Source: Bacteroidota bacterium (GTDB lineage Bacteria; Bacteroidota; Bacteroidia; Bacteroidales; VadinHA17). Taken from it: DNA of 5,500 bases. Made by a program: the position numbers and the translations under genes. Below, piece by piece: positions 1 to 5,500 of this stretch (positions are counted from its first letter, which is position 1; each line of letters opens with the position of its first letter). The notes below the pieces were generated by a model. It worked only from the letters and a program-made list of their open reading frames with translations. It was not told the DNA's origin and did not search any database. The DNA is taken from NCBI GenBank assembly GCA_030611395.1, contig JAUWPX010000126.1, positions 1 through 5,500 on the forward strand. The letters run 5' to 3'.

Positions 1-24
1 TCACCTCATCACCTCTTCTCATCT

Positions 25-579
25 TCACCCTTTCACTCTTCCGGGATTGTTCCTGATAAATGCTTTCCAGCTTTTATTACCTGTATCTCCGCCAGGCATT
101 TGCTTCTGGAAAGAATGACACAATGCTGCTGCCAGTCCATCGGATGCATCCAGCCCACCGGGCATATCATTTATATCCAGGATATTCTCAAGCAGGTTGG
201 CAACCTGTTCTTTTGAGGCATTGCCGTTGCCGGTTATAGCCATTTTTATTTTTCGCGGGGCATATTCAAAAATTGGAAGCGACCGGTATAATGCTGCAGC
301 CATAGCAACACCCTGTGCCCTTCCAAGCTTAAGCATTGATTGAACATTTTTGCCGTAAAAAGGCGCTTCAATAGCTATTTCGTCAGGGTGAAACTCATCA
401 ATAAGAGAAAGAATACGTTCAAATATCTTTTTTAATTTACTGTAATGATCGCTTAGACCGGCAAGTTTAATAACTCCCATTGTAATAACCCGTGCTTTAT
501 TGTTTTCTACTACAATAATACCATATCCGGTAATTGTTGTTCCGGGATCAATGCCTAGTATAATACGTTCTTTGATCAA
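25..579 (-). CDS. ruvC: Crossover junction endodeoxyribonuclease RuvC
   Basis: RuvC is the Holliday-junction resolvase that works in the cytoplasm with the RuvAB branch-migration motor and makes paired metal-dependent nicks in recombination intermediates. The 184-aa protein is close to the usual length (about 170-190 aa). The RNase H-like fold is visible: first strand ILGIDPGT with D11, the IAIEAPFYGKN segment with E71, and the C-terminal GLDASDGLAAALCH motif with D144 and D147. These four acids match the catalytic tetrad D7/E66/D138/D141 of E. coli RuvC. The APRKIKMAITGNGNASKEQV segment (about 107-126) also fits the family. The start codon is TTG (579-577); no in-frame ATG lies nearby and the next residues begin the conserved strand, so TTG is the best choice. 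It begins 19 nt after the S41 peptidase stop, which suggests cotranscription. The final 20 or so residues after the catalytic core look like a variable tail. Function is very secure; the exact start is a little less so. Confidence 0.96.
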   Translation of the reverse strand: MIKERIILGIDPGTTITGYGIIVVENNKARVITMGVIKLAGLSDHYSKLKKIFERILSLIDEFHPDEIAIEAPFYGKNVQSMLKLGRAQGVAMAAALYRSLPIFEYAPRKIKMAITGNGNASKEQVANLLENILDINDMPGGLDASDGLAAALCHSFQKQMPGGDTGNKSWKAFIRNNPGRVKG

Positions 580-598
580 AATAAATGAGGTTGTATAA

Positions 599-1882
599 TT
601 AAATTGCCCCTTTTTCTAACAGCTCCTTGTAAGAGACTTTTTCTTTGTGTGTTTTTACTTTCCTGCCCTTTGTACCGGAGAAGCTGCTGTTTTCAAGGTA
701 ATAGATTGCTTCTTTAAGACATGCTTCTTCCCGGTTATCAAAAGCCCGTGTGAAATCATCATTACATAAAGCATCCGGTTGTATTCCATCATAATAATCG
801 CTTTCATCTTCTGAGTTGGCAATCCTGAAGGTTATTGGCAGGTATACATAATCTTCATACTGGAATACTCTCATTCCAACAGGTTTGCCATAGGTTACAT
901 CACCAATTGTTTTAACATCAATATGTGGTTTAAGTCCGTTTATCAAGGCTTCACTTGCAGAAGCTGTTCCTCCGGTAGTTAGAATTATTACCCTGTTGAG
1001 ATTAAGTGAATTGGTTTGTTTTTCGAAAATTGCAGAACTATTCTCATTACTTTTTTTATCATTGTAAATAAACTTTGTAAATATTTCGCCAGAAGTGTTT
1101 TCGCCTGTAATAAGACTTGCCAGCGATGTTGCTACATCCATAAATCCACCGGGATTATACCGCAGATCAAGGATCATTTCTGTAGCTCCTGTTGAATTAA
1201 AGAAGGAAAAGACCTCTGTAAATTCTTCGGTTGAGGGCTGCATAAACTCCTGAAACACCATATGTGCAGTTACAGTGCCATTTACATGGAGTGTATCATA
1301 ATATAATACAGAATTTCTCTGTATTTCCTTTTTGGCGGTGGTGATTGAAACAGTGGAATCGGCGGGTATAATAAATTCTATCGTGTTCTCATATCCAACT
1401 GTTTTGTCACCGAAGATTGTGGAACCATTTTCTGTTGTGATCGGTGTTCCGTTCACTTTGTTAATGATCCAGCCCCTTCTTACTCCCTCATCATAAAGCG
1501 GAGAGTCTTTGAAGACAAAAATAATCCGGACATTTCCGTTATCATCAAACCCCCAGCTGAAACCGTGTCCGATATATTTACCTTCGATCATCCTTGATTC
1601 ATATTCCTGCTTTGACATTATATAGCTGTAAATATCTTTTGGCAAATACCTCATGGCTTCGAGCAAATCTTCAGGTGTGTCATACTGACTTTTATCTACA
1701 TCGGGCATTTCATTATACCAGAGGTACCACTCGTTCATCAATTCATAAAATTGATCCCTGGCCTTGATCTCGGCGGATGGGGGTGGATCATCTTTCTCAC
1801 ATCCTGTAACAAACAAAAAAAAGATACCTGAGAGCACCAATATACCGGTGATATAACTGTTAATAATTTTCTTTCTCATCAT
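599..1882 (-). CDS. S41-family (C-terminal processing protease-like) peptidase, lipoprotein
   Basis: This is a Ser-Lys dyad peptidase of family S41 (tail-specific/CtpA-like), 427 aa. Residues 1-27 form a lipoprotein signal peptide: Lys/Arg at 3-5, a hydrophobic core (about 10-25) and lipobox VTGC with lipidated Cys28. The cysteine is followed by EKDD, which fits the K-(D/E)2 surface-export signal described for Bacteroidota lipoproteins, so the enzyme may face outward. Domains in order: a short helical N-terminal region (about 40-95, WYLWYNEMP), a PDZ-like domain (about 100-180, GHGFSWGFDD and SPLYDEGVRRGWIINKVNG), and the protease core (about 195-385). The core contains LDLRYNPGG (238-246), GGTASASE with the predicted nucleophile Ser308, and TYGKPVG with the general-base Lys333. 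The 25-residue Ser-to-Lys spacing equals that of E. coli Prc (S430/K455). The gene starts with tandem ATGs 15 nt after the transporter stop and is followed by ruvC after 19 nt. The substrate cannot be told from the sequence. Confidence 0.93.
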   Translation of the reverse strand: MMRKKIINSYITGILVLSGIFFLFVTGCEKDDPPPSAEIKARDQFYELMNEWYLWYNEMPDVDKSQYDTPEDLLEAMRYLPKDIYSYIMSKQEYESRMIEGKYIGHGFSWGFDDNGNVRIIFVFKDSPLYDEGVRRGWIINKVNGTPITTENGSTIFGDKTVGYENTIEFIIPADSTVSITTAKKEIQRNSVLYYDTLHVNGTVTAHMVFQEFMQPSTEEFTEVFSFFNSTGATEMILDLRYNPGGFMDVATSLASLITGENTSGEIFTKFIYNDKKSNENSSAIFEKQTNSLNLNRVIILTTGGTASASEALINGLKPHIDVKTIGDVTYGKPVGMRVFQYEDYVYLPITFRIANSEDESDYYDGIQPDALCNDDFTRAFDNREEACLKEAIYYLENSSFSGTKGRKVKTHKEKVSYKELLEKGAI

Positions 1883-1897
1883 CTATCAAATTAACTG

Positions 1898-2782
1898 CTA
1901 TTCTTTTTTTAATCGCAATTTCTGGACCAGAATTCCGGTAATGATTAAAACAAGTCCGGCAATGGTTGTTAAATAAATATATTCTCCTACAAAAATATGG
2001 ATAAAAACGAGAGATAAAAATGGAGCCAGGTAAACATATATACTTATCCTGCTAGCCGATTTACTTATTCTGAGAGCTTTAAGCCAGAAAACGAAGGTAA
2101 TACCCATTTCAAAACACCCTGTGTAAATTGCCGCTGCCAGTCCTTTTAATGGTGGTGCCTGTATATTGCCGGTAATAATATTGGTAAGTACAATAAATAC
2201 TGTGGCAAATAAAAAACTAAGGAATAGTTTAACCTCTTCATTACGGTTATCACGAACATTATAAATAAAAAACAGTGACCATATCACTGAACTTCCAAGC
2301 GCCAGTCCTACTCCAAGAGGATTGGAATTCCCGGGTTTTAGCAGATCTCCCTGAGTAGAGATAAAATATACCCCAATAAAACTGATAAAAAGAGCAATAA
2401 AACTACGGGTTGAAACTTTTTGCTTTAATAATGGAATGGACAAAAATACAAGTACTATTGGCCATACCATATTAAGTGGCTGGGCTACCTGGGCCGGCAG
2501 TAATGAATAAGCCTTAAAGAGGATTATATAATAGAGGAAAGGATTAAGAAGACCCATAACGGATGATCTGAAAAGATTGCCTGATGACTGGGTTTTAATT
2601 AAATGAAGTTTTCCCTGAAAGAGAAGGATAAAGAAAAGAAGAATTGTCGAAGTGATGGAAGCATACATCAGGAGTTCAAGGAAATTGAGGTATCTCAGAG
2701 CCAGTTTAAAAGCTGTGGCAACAGTGGACCAGAAAAATATGGCCAATCCTGCATAAATAAATGCTTTGTTATGGGTTTTCAT
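1898..2782 (-). CDS. DMT-superfamily transporter, EamA family
   Basis: This 294-aa polytopic membrane protein has the architecture of the drug/metabolite transporter superfamily: two tandem EamA-type repeats of five helices each. About ten hydrophobic segments can be read (roughly residues 7-27, 36-56, 70-90, 95-117, 124-142, 155-173, 183-203, 212-232, 243-263, 268-290). The N-terminal repeat has the typical AIFFWSTVATAFKLAL first helix and the LPAQVAQPLNMVWPIVLVFLS fourth helix. The second repeat has SSVIWSLFFIYNVR, then SRISIYVYLAPFLSLVFIHIFVGE followed by the last helix, a common EamA pattern. A basic C-terminus (KLRLKKE) should be cytoplasmic. Members of this family export or import amino acids, metabolites or drugs, and substrate cannot be assigned here. 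The gene follows the inverted-repeat region downstream of serS and is probably the first gene of an operon with the S41 peptidase and ruvC. No clear TAnnTTTG promoter was found directly upstream of it. Confidence 0.92.
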   Translation of the reverse strand: MKTHNKAFIYAGLAIFFWSTVATAFKLALRYLNFLELLMYASITSTILLFFILLFQGKLHLIKTQSSGNLFRSSVMGLLNPFLYYIILFKAYSLLPAQVAQPLNMVWPIVLVFLSIPLLKQKVSTRSFIALFISFIGVYFISTQGDLLKPGNSNPLGVGLALGSSVIWSLFFIYNVRDNRNEEVKLFLSFLFATVFIVLTNIITGNIQAPPLKGLAAAIYTGCFEMGITFVFWLKALRISKSASRISIYVYLAPFLSLVFIHIFVGEYIYLTTIAGLVLIITGILVQKLRLKKE

Positions 2783-2828
2783 GAATGTTTTAGTCGTTAT
2801 TTTACTCGCTATCGGTCACATGCTTTTA

Positions 2829-2975
2829 TATAGTGAAACAGGATTTTGCGAGGAGCATAGCGACGAAGCAATCTCTCAAGAACAACCGGAATCTTAAAAG
2901 AGAACTATCATAAGCTTTACGAAAAGCCCGGGGAGATTGCTTCACTACGTTCGCAAAATCCTTTTTCAACCTATA
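2829..2975. repeat. Large imperfect inverted repeat (dispersed palindromic element) between serS and the EamA gene
   Basis: The two arms are reverse complements. The outer arm 2834-2851 pairs with 2951-2968 with one mismatch (core AGGATTTTGCGA). The inner arm GAAGCAATCTC (2865-2875) pairs perfectly with 2933-2943. Between them the left arm has 13 nt (2852-2864) and the right arm 7 nt (2944-2950); they align with two 3-nt gaps and only transitions. Short TATAG/CTATA ends extend the dyad weakly. The interior (about 2878-2930) is unique sequence. The left arm reads GCGAGGAGCATAGCGACG, followed by AAGCAATCTC, which I recognise as the wording of a palindromic repeat found in many bacterial genomes. 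A transcript would fold into a long hairpin, possibly processing or insulating the serS 3' end, but no U-tract follows, so it is not a classical terminator. No target-site duplication is convincing. Confidence 0.8.
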
Positions 2976-3048
2976 AAATCCGTATAAAACTACATTTCTT
3001 CGTGGCAAAGTACTACAGCGAATCAAATTTTTTTTCCTTTCTCTCTTT

Positions 3049-4323
3049 TCAGTTTATAATATCAAACCCGATATATGGTCTAAGTATTTCGGGAACCACA
3101 ATACCTTCCGGTGTCTGGTTATTTTCGATTAATGCAGCAACAATTCTTGGTAGTGCCAGGGCACTTCCGTTAAGTGTATGGGCAATATATGTTTTTTTGT
3201 TTCCCTTTTCTTTAAATCTTAGTTTAAGACGGTTTGCCTGGAAAGATTCGAAATTAGAAACTGAGCTGACTTCAAGCCATTTTTTCTGGGCTGCTGAAAA
3301 TACCTCAAAATCGTATGTAAGCGCTGAAGTAAATGAAAGATCACCTCCACAAAGTCTCATTATCCGATATGGCAGTTCCAGTTTTTGTATCAATCCTTCA
3401 ATATGACCGGTCATTTCTTCAAGGGTTTCATATGATTTCCCGGGGTGTTGTATTTGTACTATTTCAACCTTATCAAATTGATGCAGGCGGTTAAGTCCTC
3501 TTACATCTTTACCATATGAACCTGCCTCTCTTCTGAAACAAGGTGTATAAGCTATGTTTTTTACAGGCAATTCATCAACATCAAGTATCACATCCCTGTA
3601 GATATTTGTTACCGGCACTTCGGCGGTAGGTATCAGATACAGGTTGTCTGTTTGAATATAATACATCTGACCATCCTTATCAGGCAACTGACCGGTACCA
3701 TAACCTGAATCTTCATTAACAATAATTGGTGGCTGAATTTCAAGATAACCGGCTTTTGTTCCTTCATCAAGGAAGAAATTTATTAAAGCCCTTTGGAGCT
3801 TAGCCCCCTTTCCTTTATATACTGGAAACCCGGCACCAGTGATCTTGTTACCAAGTTCAAAATCAATAATATCATATTTGCCTGCAAGTTCCCAGTGGGG
3901 TAGTGCGTTGCCGGGTAGTTCCGGGAACTCTCCTCCTGATCTTATTTTTTCGTTATCATCCTCACTGTTACCGGATGGTACAGATTCATGAGGAATATTA
4001 GGGATACGGATAAGCTGGTTGTTAAGTTCTTTTTCGGTTTCAACAACCTCTTTATCAAGTTTCTTAATTTCCTCTTTTAACTTTCCTGTTTTTTCTTTTG
4101 CCAGGGTTACTTCATCAATTCTTTGTTCCCTGAACAGACTCCCAATATTTTTTGAGAGTTTGTTTAACTCAGCCTTCTTTTTTTCGGTATCCTTCAGTAT
4201 TTCTCTCCGTTTCTTATCATATTTGATTATCTGTTCAATGATCTCACCGGCATCAAAATTTTTAATTTTTAACTGTTTTATTATTTCACCGGAGTCTTTT
4301 TGGATACGTTTAATATTTAGCAT
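3049..4323 (-). CDS. serS: Serine--tRNA ligase (seryl-tRNA synthetase)
   Basis: SerRS charges tRNA-Ser (and tRNA-Sec where present) with serine in the cytoplasm using ATP. The 424-aa length is typical of the bacterial class IIa enzyme. Residues about 1-110 form the tRNA-binding arm, with a long charged coiled coil (about 28-102, rich in Lys/Glu) ending at LNNQLIRIPNIPHESVP. The catalytic domain follows. Class II motif 1 lies around 178-199 (RALINFFLDEGTKAGYLEIQPP), the serine-binding TAE loop is at 233-235 within LIPTAEVPVTN, motif 2 runs from FRREAGSYGKD (263-273) to FDKVE (287), and motif 3 is NGSALALPRIVAALIENNQ with Arg393, followed by VVPEILRPYIG. ATG at 4323 gives the expected MLNIKRI start. 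It begins 25 nt past the U-tract of the rpmA terminator, so any promoter of its own must be compact or overlap it. No anomalies in the protein. Confidence 0.98.
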   Translation of the reverse strand: MLNIKRIQKDSGEIIKQLKIKNFDAGEIIEQIIKYDKKRREILKDTEKKKAELNKLSKNIGSLFREQRIDEVTLAKEKTGKLKEEIKKLDKEVVETEKELNNQLIRIPNIPHESVPSGNSEDDNEKIRSGGEFPELPGNALPHWELAGKYDIIDFELGNKITGAGFPVYKGKGAKLQRALINFFLDEGTKAGYLEIQPPIIVNEDSGYGTGQLPDKDGQMYYIQTDNLYLIPTAEVPVTNIYRDVILDVDELPVKNIAYTPCFRREAGSYGKDVRGLNRLHQFDKVEIVQIQHPGKSYETLEEMTGHIEGLIQKLELPYRIMRLCGGDLSFTSALTYDFEVFSAAQKKWLEVSSVSNFESFQANRLKLRFKEKGNKKTYIAHTLNGSALALPRIVAALIENNQTPEGIVVPEILRPYIGFDIIN

Positions 4324-4348
4324 ATGACAGGTTTTTATTTTATAGTGT

Positions 4349-4401
4349 AAAAATAAAAAACTCCTGATTATTTACAGCAAAAGCGGCAAATTGATCAGGA
4401 G
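4349..4401 (-). terminator. Intrinsic terminator after rpmA
   Basis: Read on the minus strand, CTCCTGAT (4401-4394) pairs perfectly with ATCAGGAG (4368-4361), and the stem is followed directly by TTTTTTATTTTT (4360-4349). The apparent 25-nt loop folds further: TTTGCCGC (4390-4383) pairs imperfectly with GCTGTAAA (4378-4371) around a TTTT loop (one wobble, one mismatch). The result is a two-storey hairpin with a small internal loop. It starts 25 nt beyond the rpmA stop, which is where the end of the rplU-rpmA transcript is expected. Confidence 0.88.
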
Positions 4402-4426
4402 GCTTTGGCAGAAATATTTCAGTTTC

Positions 4427-4687
4427 TTACTTTGACTCGGGTATTATAGAGACAAAAGATTTATTGTTTTTCTTTTTTCTGAATTGAACATGCCCGTTAA
4501 TAAGAGCGAAGAGGGTATGATCTTTCCCAATTCCAACATGTTCTCCCGGATTGTGTTTGGTTCCTCTTTGCCTTACTATTATATTACCTGCTTTGGCAAG
4601 CTGACCTCCGTAAAGTTTCACTCCCAGACGTTTACTTTCTGATTCTCTACCGTTACGGGAACTTCCCATTCCTTTCTTGTGTGCCAT
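4427..4687 (-). CDS. rpmA: 50S ribosomal protein L27
   Basis: L27 is a large-subunit ribosomal protein whose N-terminal tail reaches the peptidyl-transferase centre and helps place the tRNA acceptor ends. The 86-aa product has the normal family length. It begins directly with MAHKKGMGSSRNGRESESKRLGVK, so there is no cleaved N-terminal extension of the kind seen in Firmicutes. The central signature RQRGTKHNPGEHVGIGKDHTLFA (about 39-61) is intact, followed by a basic C-terminus (VQFRKKKNNKSFVSI). It lies downstream of rplU in the conserved rplU-rpmA order. The ATG is 29 nt after the stop of the out-of-frame L21 tail. There is no clear Shine-Dalgarno sequence ahead of it, common in Bacteroidota. 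An intrinsic terminator follows. Confidence 0.98.
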   Translation of the reverse strand: MAHKKGMGSSRNGRESESKRLGVKLYGGQLAKAGNIIVRQRGTKHNPGEHVGIGKDHTLFALINGHVQFRKKKNNKSFVSIIPESK

Positions 4688-4726
4688 ATCTTTAAGCTTT
4701 AAGAGTTATCTGATAATTATTCTTTA

Positions 4727-4774
4727 GTTTTTTTTGGAGAAGTTGTCTTTATTGCTGTTTTTTTTGGAGAAGTT
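4727..4774 (-). repeat. 18-nt direct repeats, 30-nt period, in the L21 tail
   Basis: The 18-nt sequence GTTTTTTTTGGAGAAGTT occurs perfectly at 4727-4744 and 4757-4774. The 30-nt period is a whole number of codons, and on the minus strand both copies encode TSPKKT at the same phase of the L21 tail. SPKK is also the DNA-minor-groove motif of histone H1 tails, though here it may simply reflect basic low complexity. Confidence 0.85.
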
Positions 4775-4903
4775 TTAGCCCCTGTTATAGGTTTTGCTTT
4801 TTTAGCAGCCGGCTTTTTTGTTGCCGGGGTTGATTTTACAGACTTGGTTGCAGTGGTTTTCGCTTTGGCTTCACTGCTTTTAGCAACGGGCTTTTTGGCA
4901 CTT

Positions 4904-4945
4904 ACAGCTTTTGGTGTTGCTTTTACAGCTTTTGGTGCTGCTTTT
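4904..4945 (-). repeat. Two tandem 21-nt units in the L21 tail
   Basis: Units 4904-4924 and 4925-4945 (ACAGCTTTTGGTG.TGCTTTT on the plus strand) differ at one base. On the minus strand they encode KAAPKAV and KATPKAV in the same frame as the rest of the L21 tail. The seven-codon period indicates in-frame expansion of a coding sequence. Confidence 0.88.
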
Positions 4946-5060
4946 TGTGTTTGTGCAGGTTTGGTTGTTTCCTTTTCCGCGACACTTTTTGTTGCTCCTT
5001 TTTCGATTATTTCATCAATAATAATATGAGAAAGGTATTCGCGATGTCCTTTAAGTACCT

Positions 5061-5309
5061 TTATCCTTTTCTCCTTTTTTTCTTGAATACTTTTACCGTA
5101 TCTCCTTTCATATGTTCAAGAATTTTACCTCTGATCAGGGCTCCTTTTATTACCGGAACACCTACCTCTACCTTATCATCATTATCAATAAGTAGCACCT
5201 TATCAAATTCAACTTTATCTCCTTCTTCTCCATTAAGGCGGTGGACAAATATCTTCTGGTCTTTTGTTACCTTGAATTGCTGACCGGCAACATCTACGAT
5301 TGCGTACAT
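5061..5309 (-). CDS. rplU: 50S ribosomal protein L21, N-terminal 82 residues (frame broken)
   Basis: L21 is a large-subunit protein that binds 23S rRNA. The reading frame gives 82 aa, whereas L21 normally has at least about 100 aa. The family features are clear: MYAIVDVAGQQFKVTKDQKIFVHRL at the N-terminus, then VEFDKVLLIDND, VEVGVPVIKGALIRGKIL and DTVKVFKKKRRKG. The frame ends at TAA (5063-5061), exactly where the family has a Tyr and then the conserved GHR segment. That segment is present downstream in the -1 frame. One extra base between 5064 and 5061, turning the TAA region into a TAC or TAT codon, would restore the expected sequence. ATG at 5309 is preceded by the purine-rich AGAGAAGA and by a good promoter. 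As written, the product lacks its last rRNA-contacting strand. rpmA downstream is intact. I think a one-base deletion or assembly error is likeliest; -1 recoding is possible. Confidence 0.9.
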   Translation of the reverse strand: MYAIVDVAGQQFKVTKDQKIFVHRLNGEEGDKVEFDKVLLIDNDDKVEVGVPVIKGALIRGKILEHMKGDTVKVFKKKRRKG

Positions 5310-5350
5310 TCTTCTCTGTTTTACGTGTTTGTGTTAAAGAAATTGGATTG

Positions 5351-5380
5351 CAAAAGTAAAAAAATTAATTGAGATACAAA
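5351..5380 (-). promoter_or_regulatory. Bacteroidota-type promoter of rplU-rpmA
   Basis: On the minus strand TACTTTTG (5358-5351) matches the Bacteroidota -7 consensus TAnnTTTG. A TTTG at 5380-5377 sits 18 nt upstream, close to the usual 19-21 nt for the -33 element. Transcription would begin near 5345, giving a leader of about 35 nt before the rplU ATG. The spacer is AT-rich with a T-tract. Confidence 0.65.
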
Positions 5381-5500
5381 TTTTTTATGTTTATTAATTT
5401 TCTGAATTTTGAATACTTGCCATTTTGGCCATCTTTGTTACGGGTTACATATTATTTTTTATCATTTAAAATCGTATAATGTTTAATTACTTATATATTT

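Larger units (their letters stand above)
4717..5064 (-). pseudogene. rplU: C-terminal part of L21 plus Lys/Ala/Pro-rich tail, displaced into the -1 frame
   Basis: Read in the -1 frame relative to the L21 start, this stretch encodes IKVLKGHREYLSHIIIDEI and then about 97 more residues before TAA at 4719-4717. The first part is the missing end of L21: family members have RRKGYR...GHRQ followed by a final strand, as in Bacteroides (KKRRKGYRKLNGHRQ, from memory). The rest is a low-complexity basic tail (EKGATKSVAEKETTKP, KAAPKAVKATPKAV, ATKKPAAKKAKP, two SPKKT motifs), like the Lys/Ala/Pro tails known on some Bacteroidota L21 proteins. No ATG, GTG or TTG codon occurs in this frame within the segment, so it should be translated only by a frameshift from rplU. 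The frame is open from 5115. It contains in-frame tandem repeats of 21 and 30 nt, which supports real coding. It may be one intact gene spoiled by a one-base assembly error; pseudogene is the literal reading. Confidence 0.8.

Noticed and set aside
1..22. Possible start of another minus-strand gene (ATG at 22-20, two bases after the ruvC stop)
   Set aside because: Only seven codons are inside the window (MRRGDEV), too little to support a gene; the position would suit a downstream operon member.
2603..2833. Plus-strand open frame opposite the start of the EamA gene
   Set aside because: It is antisense to a clear multi-helix membrane protein; no motif or start signal.
2826..3026. Minus-strand 66-codon open frame in the serS-EamA gap, ending RDCFVAMLLAKSCFTI
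   Set aside because: It lies over the inverted repeat. Peptides like RDCFVAMLLA are the familiar chance translation of this dispersed palindrome, and nothing else supports a gene.
3002..3406. Plus-strand open frame opposite the 3' end of serS
   Set aside because: It is antisense to the conserved catalytic domain of SerRS and has no family resemblance.
4019..4327. Plus-strand open frame opposite the SerRS coiled coil
   Set aside because: The Ser/Phe/Leu-rich product is the mirror of a Lys/Glu-rich coiled coil; a typical shadow.
4690..4703. CTTTAAG repeated twice in tandem just upstream of rpmA
   Set aside because: A 7-nt AT-rich duplication is too short to interpret, and it does not form a stable hairpin or a Shine-Dalgarno.
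4844..5283. Two overlapping plus-strand open frames opposite rplU and its tail
   Set aside because: They are antisense shadows: the Phe/Leu/Ala-rich products mirror the Lys/Ala-rich minus-strand coding, and the minus strand has the recognised family.
5415..5435. Small dyad GCCATTTTGGC in the region upstream of rplU
   Set aside because: A 4-bp stem with a 3-nt loop in AT-rich DNA is within chance; no second site or known operator match was seen.

Overview
The window looks like an ordinary housekeeping stretch of a Bacteroidota (Bacteroidetes) chromosome, most likely Bacteroidales/Marinilabiliales-like. The reasons are an AT-rich composition, the wording of the L21, L27 and SerRS proteins, an S41-protease lipoprotein with an acidic surface-export-like signal after its cysteine, weak or absent Shine-Dalgarno sequences, and a TAnnTTTG-type promoter. 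This assignment is inferred from protein features; no search was run. All six recognisable genes lie on the minus strand, so transcription runs from high to low coordinates.

In the order of transcription: an AT-rich upstream region (5310-5500) carries a good Bacteroidota-type promoter. It drives rplU (ribosomal protein L21), then rpmA (L27), and the pair ends in a strong intrinsic terminator at 4349-4401. serS (seryl-tRNA synthetase) starts only 25 nt after the terminator's U-tract. A 266-bp gap follows (2783-3048), filled mainly by a large imperfect inverted repeat of a dispersed bacterial palindromic type. The last three genes are tightly spaced (15 and 19 nt gaps) and look like one operon: an EamA/DMT-family transporter, a surface-type S41 peptidase lipoprotein, and ruvC (Holliday-junction resolvase), which starts with TTG.

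The main anomaly is in rplU. The frame starting at the normal L21 N-terminus stops after 82 residues, just after the conserved KKRRKG motif. The missing C-terminal motif (KVLKGHREYLSHIIIDEI) continues at once in the -1 frame. That frame then stays open through a long Lys/Ala/Pro-rich tail, ending at 4717, 29 nt before rpmA. It has no start codon of its own. A one-base deletion (mutation or assembly error) or a -1 recoding event explains this. I favour the deletion or error, because the last in-frame residues match the family up to the exact break point.

I see no defence system, mobile gene cluster, CRISPR array, tRNA or rRNA. The genes are translation (rplU, rpmA, serS), recombination (ruvC), membrane transport and envelope proteolysis; apart from the L21/L27 pair they have no obvious joint pathway.
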